From contig OZ244951.1 in assembly GCA_965222315.1 (NCBI GenBank), positions 3,968,001-4,032,000 of the forward strand: DNA of 64,000 nucleotides, read 5' to 3'. A model generated the notes under the pieces. It was not told where the DNA came from. It made no database searches and worked only from the letters and a program-made list of their open reading frames with translations. Shown piece by piece: positions 53,518 to 62,294 of the stretch (position 1 is the stretch's first letter; each line of letters starts with the position of its first letter). The DNA is from JACKII01 sp965222315. GTDB taxonomy: Bacteria > Pseudomonadota > Alphaproteobacteria > Bin95. The translations under genes were made by a program, and so were the position numbers.

Positions 53518-54023
53518 TATCGGTTACATTCCTTGTCAATCACGCCCATTGCGGCTGTCACACCGCTAAGCGAATAGGTGTCGGTGGTAATCGTGCCCCG
53601 GCTGGACTGTCCCTTCACCACCATTGAGGCGCCGGCCTTCATCGCGGCGATCAGGTTCTTTTCGTCAGCACTGAACGCCCAGGCGGCATCGCCTTCCGAA
53701 TAGAACTTGAACGTGCGGCTTCCTACCGACGCCGTGGGCTCATAGCCGCTTTTGTAGGTATAGCCAGTGATGACACTTGCCTCACCGAATACCTTGCCGC
53801 TCGGGCGGTGGGTCACCAGAAAGTAGATATCGCCACGACGGGTGTAATTGCCCTCTGCCTTTTTTGGTTCGCTGACAATGTAGCAAATCTTGCCACCGGC
53901 GTCCTCAAAGGTATAAGCGCGCCAATCCTTGAACGTGCCAATCTGCTTCGGTTCGTTCGCCATCGCGGGACCGGCAGCCCCCAGCAGGCCTACCAGCACT
54001 ATCGCTACCAATCGTCCGATCAT
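53517..54023 (-). CDS. Invasion-associated locus B (IalB) family protein
   Basis: The 168-residue protein has a signal peptide (LVAIVLVGLLGAAGPAMA). The mature part follows the IalB pattern: FKDWRAYTFEDAGGKICYIVSEPKK, YLVTHR-like YFLVTHRPSGKV and a C-terminal KECNR. IalB-family proteins are common in alphaproteobacteria as secreted beta-sandwich proteins of unsettled function. The stop and the rlmN start overlap as TAGTG. The ATG at 54023 has AGGAG 12 bases upstream. Confidence 0.85.
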   Translation of the reverse strand: MIGRLVAIVLVGLLGAAGPAMANEPKQIGTFKDWRAYTFEDAGGKICYIVSEPKKAEGNYTRRGDIYFLVTHRPSGKVFGEASVITGYTYKSGYEPTASVGSRTFKFYSEGDAAWAFSADEKNLIAAMKAGASMVVKGQSSRGTITTDTYSLSGVTAAMGVIDKECNR

Positions 54024-54213
54024 GCCGCTGCCAATGCTCCTAATGCTAAACGGTGATTTTGCAGAACGCCCGGGCTGCCTCTGGCACTGCGCCATAACAA
54101 CCTGGCCGCTCCCCGGCGGATTTGGCCTCCCAAGAGGACCATTCAATTGGTACGCTGAACCGCACCAATTTCAATTATGCCTAGCATAGACGATTCATTC
54201 GAGGAAACGACCG

Positions 54214-55248
54214 ATGCGCGCTGTTTGGGTAGAAGATTGGACTCCCTTTGAAAATCTGACCCTCCAGGAGGTGCCTGAGCCAGAGATTGGCCCACGCCAG
54301 GTCAGGGTCAAAACCCAAGCTGCCGGCGTCAGTTTCGCCACCAGCCTGGTCGTTCAGGGCAAGTATCAGCGCAAGCCGCCCCGCCCCTTTGCGCCGGGGA
54401 CGGAGGTCGCCGGCATCGTGAGCGAAATCGGGTCCGCCGTGACCAGATTCAAGCCAGGCGACCGGGTCTGCGCCGTATTGGACTGGGGCGGCCTGGCCGA
54501 TGAGGCCGCCGCGTTCGAGGTGAACACCTACAAAATCCCCGACAGCATGCCGTTCCCGGAAGCGATCTGCCTCACCAATTCCTACGGCACCAGCGCTGCC
54601 GCTTTCACATGGCCGCACCTGTTGCAGATAAAGGCCGGAGATTGGGTGCTGGTGCACGGTGCCGCCGGTGGCGTCGGTCTCGCCGCTGTGGAGATTGGCA
54701 AGATCTTGGGCGCCACTGTCATCGCGACCGCGGGATCGGACGAGAAACTGGCGTTGGTGAAGGCGCACGGCGCGGACCACACCATCAACTACCGGACCGA
54801 GAACTTCAGAGACAAGGTGCTGGAGATCACCGATGGACGTGGCGTCGATGCGGTCTACGATCCTGTCGGTGGCGACATTTTCATGCAGTCGCTGCGCTGC
54901 ATGGCGCCGGAGGGCCGCATCATGCCCGTGGGCTTCGCCAGCGGTACCATCCAGCAAATCCCGGCAAACATCCTGCTCGTAAAGAACCTGACGGTCTGCG
55001 GGCTCAACATGGGCTACTATATGGGCTGGTCACCTGACGATGTGCGTTATGAATACGAAGACCGGATGCGCGATCTAATGAACCTGATGTTCGGCTGGTA
55101 CGAGGCAGGAAAGATCAGGCCGGTTTCCGGCGGCGTCTACCCGATGGATCGCTTCCAGGACGCCATGGCGGCGGTGCTGGGCCGACAGTCGCAGGGCCGG
55201 ATCGCGTTGGTGATGGACGAAGAGGCCAAACGCCAGGGCCTTGCCTGA
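54214..55248 (+). CDS. NADPH:quinone oxidoreductase family protein (copy 1)
   Basis: The 344-residue zinc-free MDR protein has a GroES-like N-terminus (TPFENLTLQEVPEPEIGPRQVRVKTQAAGVSF), the Rossmann motif VHGAAGGVGLAAVEIGKILGATVI and KAHGADHTINYRTENFRD. Zinc ligands of alcohol dehydrogenases are absent, as in quinone oxidoreductases. The next gene is a close paralogue, and GKILGA, GVDAVYDPVGG and LRCMAPEGRI are shared. ATG at 54214. Confidence 0.9.
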   Translation: MRAVWVEDWTPFENLTLQEVPEPEIGPRQVRVKTQAAGVSFATSLVVQGKYQRKPPRPFAPGTEVAGIVSEIGSAVTRFKPGDRVCAVLDWGGLADEAAAFEVNTYKIPDSMPFPEAICLTNSYGTSAAAFTWPHLLQIKAGDWVLVHGAAGGVGLAAVEIGKILGATVIATAGSDEKLALVKAHGADHTINYRTENFRDKVLEITDGRGVDAVYDPVGGDIFMQSLRCMAPEGRIMPVGFASGTIQQIPANILLVKNLTVCGLNMGYYMGWSPDDVRYEYEDRMRDLMNLMFGWYEAGKIRPVSGGVYPMDRFQDAMAAVLGRQSQGRIALVMDEEAKRQGLA

Positions 55249-55259
55249 GGAGGCCCACT

Positions 55260-56297
55260 ATGCGCGCCGTCGTCGTAGATGAGTTCAAGCCATTCAGCCA
55301 GCTCGAAATCCGCGAGTGGCCTTCACCCTCGCCAGGACCGGGCGAGGTCAAGCTGAAGACCCAGGCTATCGGCGTCAGCTTTGCCGAAAGCCTGCTGGTC
55401 TCCGGCCAGTATCAGCGCAAGCCTCCCCTGCCCTTTGTCGCAGGCTGCGAGGCCTCTGGCGTGGTCATGGAGACCGGCCCCGGCGCGGACCGCTTCCGGC
55501 CCGGCGACCGGGTTTGCGGCCTGATCGACTGGGGCGCCATGGCGGAGGAAAGCGTCGCCCGGCAGATCAGCCTGCACCGCTTCCCCGACAGCATGAGCCA
55601 TGTGGAGGCGACCTGCATCCCCGGCAGCTATTCCACCACGACCGCCGCGCTCACCTGGCCGAACCTGCTGCGCCTGCAAGCAGGTGAGTGGCTGCTGGTG
55701 CACGGTGCGGCGGGCGGTGTCGGCCTCGCAGCGGTCGAAATCGGTAAGATCCTGGGGGCCAAGGTGATCGCCACCGCCAGTTCTGCGGAGAAACTCGATC
55801 TGGTTCGCCAGCATGGCGCGGATCACGCCATCAACTACCGCGAGCAGAATTTCCGTGACGAGGTACTGGCGATCACGGATGGCCGCGGCGTCGATGCCGT
55901 CTACGACCCCGTCGGCGGCGAGGTCTTCCTGCAGTCCCTCCGTTGTATGGCCCCGGAGGGCCGCATCTGTCCCATCGGCTTCGCCAGCGGCGACATGCAG
56001 AGCATCCCAGCCAACCTGCTGCTGGTGAAGAACCTGACTGTCTGCGGCCTGAACCTCGGCTATTATTTTGGCTGGTCGCCCGACGATGTGCGCCACCAGC
56101 ACGAGGACATGATGCGCGCCCTGTTCGGCCAGATATTCGACTGGCACACTGAAGGGTGGATCAAACCCACCCTCAGCCACGTATTGCCCTTCTCCCAATT
56201 CCGGGAGGCGCTAGAGATCGTGCTCGCCCGCCAGTCCAGGGGCCGGGTCGCCCTGGCCTTGGATGATGAGGCGCGCCGCCTTGGGATCGGAGAATGA
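55260..56297 (+). CDS. NADPH:quinone oxidoreductase family protein (copy 2)
   Basis: The 345-residue tandem paralogue of the previous protein has the same VHGAAGGVGLAAVEIGKILGA motif and LRCMAPEGRICPIGFASG. The two are about two-thirds identical over most of their length by eye. The ATG at 55260 follows AGGAGG at seven bases. The two genes are 11 bases apart and then run into folK, so they form one transcript. Substrates unknown; a tandem duplication in place is likely. Confidence 0.9.
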   Translation: MRAVVVDEFKPFSQLEIREWPSPSPGPGEVKLKTQAIGVSFAESLLVSGQYQRKPPLPFVAGCEASGVVMETGPGADRFRPGDRVCGLIDWGAMAEESVARQISLHRFPDSMSHVEATCIPGSYSTTTAALTWPNLLRLQAGEWLLVHGAAGGVGLAAVEIGKILGAKVIATASSAEKLDLVRQHGADHAINYREQNFRDEVLAITDGRGVDAVYDPVGGEVFLQSLRCMAPEGRICPIGFASGDMQSIPANLLLVKNLTVCGLNLGYYFGWSPDDVRHQHEDMMRALFGQIFDWHTEGWIKPTLSHVLPFSQFREALEIVLARQSRGRVALALDDEARRLGIGE

Positions 56298-56298
56298 C

Positions 56299-56820
56299 GT
56301 GAGTGCGACCGCAACCGCCTGCATCGCTTTCGGCAGCAATCTCGGCGACCGCCATGCGACGCTGGCCGGAGCCTACGCGGCCTTCACCGCGCATCCGCGC
56401 GTCACGCCGCTTGCCCGCTCCCGCCTGTTCGAAACCGCGCCGGTGGGCGGGCCCGGCGGTCAGGGACGTTTCCTCAACACGGTACTGAAGATCGGCACAA
56501 CGCTCCCGCCTCTCGACCTGCTCGCCCACTGCATGACGGTTGAGCAGCAGTTCAAACGCGAGCGGGTGATTCGCTGGGACGCGCGCACGCTCGACCTCGA
56601 CATCCTGCTTTATGATGGTCGGGTGATCGACACGCCTGATCTGGAAGTTCCCCATCCGCGTATGCATCAACGGCGGTTTGTGCTGGTGCCATTGGCGGAC
56701 GTTGCGGCAGAAGTGACACACCCGGTCCTCGGCGAATCCATCGCTAACCTGCTGGCGCGCTTGGCGGTCGAGCCCGGCGATGTCTATCCCGTGGCCGACG
56801 ACTGGATCGAAGCCTCATGA
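56299..56820 (+). CDS. folK: 6-hydroxymethyl-7,8-dihydropterin pyrophosphokinase
   Basis: The 173-residue protein transfers pyrophosphate to 6-hydroxymethyl-dihydropterin in folate synthesis. HPPK motifs are IAFGSNLGDR at the start, RLFETAPVGGPGGQGRFLNTVL, RWDARTLDLDILLYD and VPHPRMHQRRFVLVPLADV. The start is GTG at 56299, with GGAG six bases upstream, one base past the previous stop; an ATG further upstream would overlap the quinone reductase by 35 bases. It overlaps the next start by four bases (ATGA). Confidence 0.95.
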   Translation: MSATATACIAFGSNLGDRHATLAGAYAAFTAHPRVTPLARSRLFETAPVGGPGGQGRFLNTVLKIGTTLPPLDLLAHCMTVEQQFKRERVIRWDARTLDLDILLYDGRVIDTPDLEVPHPRMHQRRFVLVPLADVAAEVTHPVLGESIANLLARLAVEPGDVYPVADDWIEAS

Positions 56821-57710
56821 TCAACGCCGACAGTATTTTCGCTCGCTGGCAACAGCACGCCGATGCGCTCGCCGCGCCGGTGCGCGATGTTCACCTGCCG
56901 GTCATCGGTGCCACCTTTACCGACAATGCCTACCAGATGGGTGTGGTAAACTTCAGCCGCGACTCATCCTACCGGGAAAGCGTGGTGTTCAGCGAGGAGC
57001 AGGCCCGCTACCGCTGCGACCGGCTGCTCCTGGAAGGCGCGAAAATCCTGGACCTGGGTGCAGAGTCGGTAGGCGACTTCGCCTCCCGCGTCGGGGCGGA
57101 GCGGCAGAACGAGTTGATGCTGCCGACCGTCCGCTATCTGGCGGAAAAAGGCGTGCCGGTCTCGGTCGAAACCTACCTGCCAGAAGTCGCCGAGGCGGCG
57201 CTGGAGGCAGGCGCCTCCATCATCAACCTGACCGGACGGGACGAGGCTGCCGAAATCTACAAGCTCTGCGGCAAGCATAAGGCCGGACTGATCCTCTGCT
57301 ACATGGCGGGCGGCAATGCCCGCGACAATCAGGATTTGCCGAACCGCGACGCACTGTTTGCCGTGCAGATGGACTTCTTTCGCGAGCAGTTGGCCGCCGC
57401 GGCCACCGCGGGCGTCGAGGCCATCTGGGTCGATCCCGGCATTGGCTTCTACAACAACCTGCCGGACGGGCCGAGCCGCGTCGCCTACCAAATCGAGAAC
57501 GCGCTGGAGGCGTTCCGCTTCCGCACGCTCGGCTGGCCGATCTGCCTGACCATGGCCTCGCCGGTTTTCTGGTTCCGGGAGGAAGCGCGGGTCGCGGAGA
57601 CGGCTTTCTCCGTCCTGGCATTGCTCTCGAAGGCCAACATGCTGCGCAGCCACGAAGTCGCCCGCGTGCAGCCGGTGATCGACGCGCAGGATATCCAGCC
57701 GGTCTGGTAA
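56817..57710 (+). CDS. Divergent dihydropteroate-synthase-like (pterin-binding fold) protein
   Basis: The 297-residue TIM-barrel protein follows the DHPS backbone: MGVVNFSRDSSYRES (canonical MGILNVTPDSF), ILDLGAES (IIDVGGES), PVSVETYLPEVAEAALEAGASIIN (canonical ISVDT...IIND), IWVDPGIGFYNN (LLLDPGFGF) and LRSHEV (IRVHDV). Departures from DHPS are Asp to Glu in SVET, loss of the Asp after IIN, and replacement of the SRKS loop carrying the pABA/pterin lysine by ASPVF. It is probably not the ordinary FolP but a paralogue binding a pterin. Starts four bases inside the folK stop; methyltransferase follows 11 bases later. Confidence 0.75.
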   Translation: MINADSIFARWQQHADALAAPVRDVHLPVIGATFTDNAYQMGVVNFSRDSSYRESVVFSEEQARYRCDRLLLEGAKILDLGAESVGDFASRVGAERQNELMLPTVRYLAEKGVPVSVETYLPEVAEAALEAGASIINLTGRDEAAEIYKLCGKHKAGLILCYMAGGNARDNQDLPNRDALFAVQMDFFREQLAAAATAGVEAIWVDPGIGFYNNLPDGPSRVAYQIENALEAFRFRTLGWPICLTMASPVFWFREEARVAETAFSVLALLSKANMLRSHEVARVQPVIDAQDIQPVW

Positions 57711-57720
57711 GGCACGCAGC

Positions 57721-58977
57721 ATGGCAAGCCCGAAAGACCAACTGGTCTCCCAACAATACGAGGGCTACCCCTATCCCGCCCGCAACCCGGCAGACGAGCG
57801 CAAGCGCCTGATAGAGGGCTCGCCGTCCGACCTGGCCGAAATCCGGCACTATCTGTTCGCAGGCGGCCTGCCCGACACCGGCGGCGAGCCCTTCCGCGCC
57901 CTGATCGCCGGCGGCGGCACCGGTGACGCGGCCATCATGCTGGCCCAGCACTGCGCGACCGCTGGCCTGGATGCCGAGGTTACCTACCTCGACCTATCCA
58001 CCGCGTCCCGACGGATCACGGAGGAGCGGGCGAAGGTCCGCGGCCTGACCAATTTGCACTTCATTACGGGCTCGCTGCTGGAGGCCGCCACACTGGCCGC
58101 CGGCCCCTATGACTACATCGACTGCTGCGGCGTGCTGCACCACCTGGACGACCCTGCCGCGGGCCTGCAAAGCCTCACTGCCACCCTGAAGCCAACGGGC
58201 GGCATGGGACTGATGGTCTATGGCGAGTACGGTCGGCGCGGTGTCTATGAAATGCAGGAGGCCCTGCGCACCTTCGCGCCAGCCTACCTGCCGGACGCGG
58301 AGCGGATCGCCCGGACCAAGCGCCTGCTCGGCAAGCTTCCCAAGACCAACGGGCTGCGCCGCAATCCGTTCGTGCAGGACCACCAGAACGGCGGCGATGC
58401 CGGTATTTACGACCTGCTGCTGCATGCCCGCGACCGCGCCTATCGCGTGGCAGAGTTCGCCGCGATGATTGAGGCAGCCGGACTCGGCATCACCAGTTTC
58501 ATCACGCCAGCCGCCTACACGCCTGAGACCTATCTGAACGACCCGGCGCTCCTGGCATCCGTGAAAGGCCTTTCGATGGTTGAACGCGCTGCCATTGCGG
58601 AGGCTATCGCTGGCAATCTGCGCAAGCACGTGGTCTATGCCGCGCCCGCCGCCCGTGCCGCCGAGGCAGTAGCTTCCCCACTGGATATGGCGCTTGTACC
58701 AACCCTCCATCGGCAGCAAGCCAAACCGCTGGCAGAAGCGCTCAGAAAAGGCCGGCTTCAGGTCAATCTGGACGGGTTCGACGCCACTTTCGCCGCACCG
58801 CCCAGAGCCGCGGCTGTGACAGCCCGGATCGACGGTCACCGCTCGCTTACTGAAATAGCGGCAGACATCCAACAAGCTGATCCGGCCCTTTCAGCGCCGG
58901 ATTCAGAAAGAATCGTGCAGGAAACCTTTGAATATCTGAATAATCTCAACATCGCTTTACTAATGAGTAATCAGTAA
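57721..58977 (+). CDS. SAM methyltransferase with C-terminal PqqD-like helical domain
   Basis: The 418-residue protein opens with the YEGYPYPARNPADERKRL segment typical of this methyltransferase group. Motif I is ALIAGGGTGDAAIML and motif IV YDYIDCCGVLHHLDDP. A middle domain of about 150 residues follows the Rossmann fold. The C-terminal part (about 365-415, ARIDGHRSLTEIAADI ... EYLNNLNIALL) resembles a PqqD-type winged helix, which in peptide-modification systems binds leader peptides. Third gene of the folK-DHPS-like-methyltransferase run. Substrate unknown. Confidence 0.82.
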   Translation: MASPKDQLVSQQYEGYPYPARNPADERKRLIEGSPSDLAEIRHYLFAGGLPDTGGEPFRALIAGGGTGDAAIMLAQHCATAGLDAEVTYLDLSTASRRITEERAKVRGLTNLHFITGSLLEAATLAAGPYDYIDCCGVLHHLDDPAAGLQSLTATLKPTGGMGLMVYGEYGRRGVYEMQEALRTFAPAYLPDAERIARTKRLLGKLPKTNGLRRNPFVQDHQNGGDAGIYDLLLHARDRAYRVAEFAAMIEAAGLGITSFITPAAYTPETYLNDPALLASVKGLSMVERAAIAEAIAGNLRKHVVYAAPAARAAEAVASPLDMALVPTLHRQQAKPLAEALRKGRLQVNLDGFDATFAAPPRAAAVTARIDGHRSLTEIAADIQQADPALSAPDSERIVQETFEYLNNLNIALLMSNQ

Positions 58978-59108
58978 ATATCTGTCGGATGTGACCCGAC
59001 CGTGAAATCCTGTGAATTCGGAAGAATGTCCCTGTTAATGTGATATACGTCACTCCGGCTTAGCATTAGCGTCTCTACATGTAGCGGAAGCAACAAAGGA
59101 GGCGTCCG

Positions 59109-59606
59109 ATGCAAACGCGCACCGCCGAAGGCACATCGACCAGTACTCCCATGGGCGGCGCCCGCCGTGAATGGTCCTGGACTCCCGCCCTGCTGGAATC
59201 ACCGGTTCACCACTCGGAACTCGCCGCTGTCTACAAGGCATGGGCCAAACACCGCCGAAACGGCAGCCTGCCAGCGCTCACGGATTTCAGCATTGACGAT
59301 CTGACCCCTTGGCTAGGCAGGATCAGCGTTGCGACGGCGACCCGCGGCGACTTTGAAATCGAACTGATCGGCTGCAGCCTGATCAATGAATCGGGCGAGG
59401 AAATCAGCCGGGTACTGCTGTCCGAAAGCAAGCTCGGCCCAGTCGGCCCGAGTGCGCGAGACATGCTGGAGACGGTGACGGGCATGGGCATCGTCGCCTT
59501 GCCCTGCGGCAGCACCGAATGGCGCAACCAGTCCATCGGCTGGCACGGCATCGCCCTGCCGCTTGCCGGAAGTGCGGCGCTGATTTGCCTGTTCACGGCT
59601 CAGTAA
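59109..59606 (+). CDS. PAS_5 domain protein
   Basis: The 165-residue protein has the PAS_5 pattern of small alphaproteobacterial proteins: VHHSELAAVYKAWAKHRRNGSLPALTDFSIDDLTPWLGRIS, then FEIELIGCSLINESGEEIS. No signal peptide, kinase or output domain. A strong AAAGGAGG lies six bases before the ATG. Upstream (58978-59108) there is a CTACATGTAG palindrome at 59075-59084. Probably a small sensory or regulatory protein; ligand unknown. Confidence 0.78.
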   Translation: MQTRTAEGTSTSTPMGGARREWSWTPALLESPVHHSELAAVYKAWAKHRRNGSLPALTDFSIDDLTPWLGRISVATATRGDFEIELIGCSLINESGEEISRVLLSESKLGPVGPSARDMLETVTGMGIVALPCGSTEWRNQSIGWHGIALPLAGSAALICLFTAQ

Positions 59607-59691
59607 TACGGTTTGCGACAAACGGATGACGCGGGCGGACTCCCGCATTAAGTTGGGCGGCAACCATACCGCCTGACCGGAGCCCCGCCCG

Positions 59692-60849
59692 ATGACCCTA
59701 GCCGAAGCCGCTGGTATTTCCCCAGGAACCAATGCCTACCTCGTCGGCCGCCCCGGCTCGCGCCAGGAACTGGACACGCCGGCCCTCCTGATCGACCTGG
59801 ACGCGCTGGAGGCGAACATTGCCGCCATGGCGGCCCATTGCGCCACGACAGGCCAGCGCCTTCGTCCGCACACCAAGACTCACAAATGCGTGGAGATTGC
59901 CCGCCGCCAAGTGGCCGCAGGCGCCGTCGGCGTCTGCTGCGCCACCCTGGGAGAGGCCGAGGTGATGGGCAGGGCAGGCATCCCTGGCGTCCATATCTCG
60001 TCCCCGGTTGTGCGCCCGCACAGGATTGAGCGCCTGATGGCTCTTAACGCCGTTGCCGACGACCTGTCTGTCGTCGCCGATCATCCGGAAAACCTGACAG
60101 CGCTCAACGCGGCAGCGGAGGCGTCGGGCAAGCCGCTGACCGTATTCATCGACATCGACGTGGGCTCCCGCCGTACCGGCGTGCCCAGCGCGCAGCAGGC
60201 CGTGGCCTTGGCCAAGCAGGCGGACGCTGCGCCGGGCTTGGTCTTTGCCGGCATCCAGGGCTATGCGGGCGGCCTGCAGCATATCTATGACTGGGACGAA
60301 CGCGTACGGAAGGGCCAGGAGGTCGCCGATTTCCTCGCCGAAACCCGCCGCCAACTCGCCGAAGCCGGGTTGGAACCGCCGATCATCACCGGCGGCGGTA
60401 CCGGCACCCATGATATGGACTGGCGGCAGGGCGTGCTAACAGAACTTCAGGCAGGCTCCTACATCTTCCTGGATACGGACTACAAGGCCGTCGCCCACAC
60501 CGGCGAGGCTTCATCCCGTTTTCAGGAAGGGCTGTTCGTGCAGGCAAGCGTCGTCAGCGCCGCGCAGGAAGACTGCGTCACCACCGATGGCGGCCTGAAG
60601 GCTTTCGCCACCGATTGCGGCCTGCCGGAACTCCGCCGCGGCGCCCCGGCTAGCGCCACCTACAGCTTTGCGGGCGACGAGCACGGCCGGGTAACTTTCG
60701 CAGGCGACGAGCGCATCGGCCTCGGCGCAGTGGTCGAGTGCCTATCACCTCACTGCGATCCAACCGTGAACCTCTACAGCGTCTATCACGTGGTACGCGG
60801 CGACACCTTGGTAGACATCTGGCCGGTGGATGCGCGGGGCTTGCGCTAA
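59692..60849 (+). CDS. PLP enzyme of the D-threonine aldolase/D-serine deaminase-like (DSD1) family
   Basis: The 385-residue fold-type III PLP protein has TPALLIDLDALEANIAAMA, LRPHTKTHKCVEIARRQ with the Schiff-base lysine, VFIDIDVGSRRTGV, and the C-terminal SPHCDPTVNLY, where His and Asp bind the divalent metal of D-threonine aldolases. It cleaves D-threo-3-hydroxyamino acids or dehydrates D-serine; which cannot be told. ATG at 59692. It lies 12 bases before the converging ccmI stop. Confidence 0.9.
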   Translation: MTLAEAAGISPGTNAYLVGRPGSRQELDTPALLIDLDALEANIAAMAAHCATTGQRLRPHTKTHKCVEIARRQVAAGAVGVCCATLGEAEVMGRAGIPGVHISSPVVRPHRIERLMALNAVADDLSVVADHPENLTALNAAAEASGKPLTVFIDIDVGSRRTGVPSAQQAVALAKQADAAPGLVFAGIQGYAGGLQHIYDWDERVRKGQEVADFLAETRRQLAEAGLEPPIITGGGTGTHDMDWRQGVLTELQAGSYIFLDTDYKAVAHTGEASSRFQEGLFVQASVVSAAQEDCVTTDGGLKAFATDCGLPELRRGAPASATYSFAGDEHGRVTFAGDERIGLGAVVECLSPHCDPTVNLYSVYHVVRGDTLVDIWPVDARGLR

Positions 60850-60861
60850 GCGTCTGGCGCG

Positions 60862-61833
60862 CTAGCGCTGTAGCGCCGACCGCATTGCCGCCGCCTGGGC
60901 AAGCACGGCTTGCATAGCGGGTGCCTCATCCGGTTTTGCCGCCATCCGGGCCTCGGCGGTCTCGACTGCCCGGCCCAATGCGCCGCCTGCATCATCAGAA
61001 CGGCCGAGCACGCCATAGGCCCGCGCCAGGCGCAGCCAGCCTTGCGGATTGTCCGGTTCATCCTCCAGCCGCGCCGCAAGGCCCTCCACCATGCCTTCGA
61101 TCATGGCCTGGCGTTCGTCGGCACTCATTTGAGAGGCAGCGGCCATATCCTCCTGCGACGGCCCTCGGGTAGGCGCTGCCATCTCGGCCCGCGCCTGTGC
61201 CGCATACTGCGCGATGGGTACCCGCCAATCAGCACCCGGCGGCGCGTTCGCCAGCATCGACTCCCAGTCCCTGACCGCACCCGCCAGGTCGCCCGCCTGT
61301 GCTTTCGATAGTGCACGCAGGTGCATGGCGTCGGGCAGTTGCGGTTCGATAGAAAGCGCGCGCTCAACCATGATCAACGCGCCAGGCGTCACTTTCCCCT
61401 CTGCCTGCTGCACCAGCAGCACCGCCATCTCCGCCCAGTCCTGACCGGTCGCGGCGTCGCCTTTCAGCATGAGCACGCGGCGCCAGGACTCGATGGCAAA
61501 GCTCCACTCGTTCAGATTGCGGTAGGCGCGGGTCAGCATACGCCAGCCTTCGAGGTTTTCCGGCTGTTCGCGCATCTGTTCGGCCAGCCGCCCGGTTAGC
61601 TGGCGGTATTGGTTCTCTTCACGGAGTTGCTGCACGGCAGGCTCCGTCCGGCTGGCGAGCGGCAGGTCGCCAAGCTGGGGATTACCCAGCTTCACGTAGG
61701 CAACAGCCGCCAGGGCTGGCACGCCAACCGCCAGCACCAGCGACAGCACGATGCCCGACCGCCGCAGCGACCAGGCAAGCCACACACCGATTGCCGTGGC
61801 GACGATGGCAACACCGATAAAGGCTGACGTCAT
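60862..61833 (-). CDS. ccmI: Cytochrome c maturation protein CcmI
   Basis: The 323-residue protein has two N-terminal transmembrane helices (IGVAIVATAIGVWLAWSL; GIVLSLVLAVGVPALAAVAYV) followed by TPR repeats (YRQLTGRLAEQMREQPENLEGWRMLTRAYRNLNEW; RLARAYGVLGRSDDAGG). CcmI holds apocytochrome c for the haem lyase CcmFH. It overlaps ccmH by four bases (ATGA). Last gene of ccmF-ccmG-ccmH-ccmI. Confidence 0.93.
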   Translation of the reverse strand: MTSAFIGVAIVATAIGVWLAWSLRRSGIVLSLVLAVGVPALAAVAYVKLGNPQLGDLPLASRTEPAVQQLREENQYRQLTGRLAEQMREQPENLEGWRMLTRAYRNLNEWSFAIESWRRVLMLKGDAATGQDWAEMAVLLVQQAEGKVTPGALIMVERALSIEPQLPDAMHLRALSKAQAGDLAGAVRDWESMLANAPPGADWRVPIAQYAAQARAEMAAPTRGPSQEDMAAASQMSADERQAMIEGMVEGLAARLEDEPDNPQGWLRLARAYGVLGRSDDAGGALGRAVETAEARMAAKPDEAPAMQAVLAQAAAMRSALQR

Positions 61834-62294
61834 GAGCGGCCCCGATCGTCATCGGACCAAGCATCGTCCCCGACCAGGGTCTTGTCCTCATCAGCCGCCG
61901 CATAGCGCCGCCGGCCCCTTCGCAACACCCGCCAGACGGCGATGCCACCGATACCGACGATCGCGATAGGGCCAAACCACAATATCCAGGTCTCTTGTTT
62001 GACCGGCGGGTCCAACAGCACGTAGTCGCCATAACGCGCCACCAGAAATGCCTTCACCTCCTGGTCCGTGTCGCCTGCCACCAGCCGCTCCCGCACCAGG
62101 CGGCGCAGGTCCTTGGCGATGTCGGCGTCGGAATCGTCAAGTGACTGGTTCTGGCAGACCGGACAGCGCAATTCCTTGCTTAACGCCCGGGCGCGCGCTT
62201 CGAGTACGGGGTCGTCCAGAATCTCGTGCGGCTCGATCGCCTGCGCGATGGACAGGCTGCCGAGCATCAAGACCAGTGCCAGCAACAGCCGCAT
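61830..62294 (-). CDS. ccmH: Cytochrome c maturation protein CcmH
   Basis: The 154-residue protein has a signal peptide (LALVLMLGSLSIAQA) and the thiol-redox motif LRCPVCQNQSLDDSDADIAKDLRRLVRERL (LRCxxCQ), then YGDYVLLDPPVKQETWILWFGP and a transmembrane helix near 105. It reduces apocytochrome c cysteines. The ATG and the ccmG stop overlap as TGATG. Confidence 0.95.
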   Translation of the reverse strand: MRLLLALVLMLGSLSIAQAIEPHEILDDPVLEARARALSKELRCPVCQNQSLDDSDADIAKDLRRLVRERLVAGDTDQEVKAFLVARYGDYVLLDPPVKQETWILWFGPIAIVGIGGIAVWRVLRRGRRRYAAADEDKTLVGDDAWSDDDRGRS

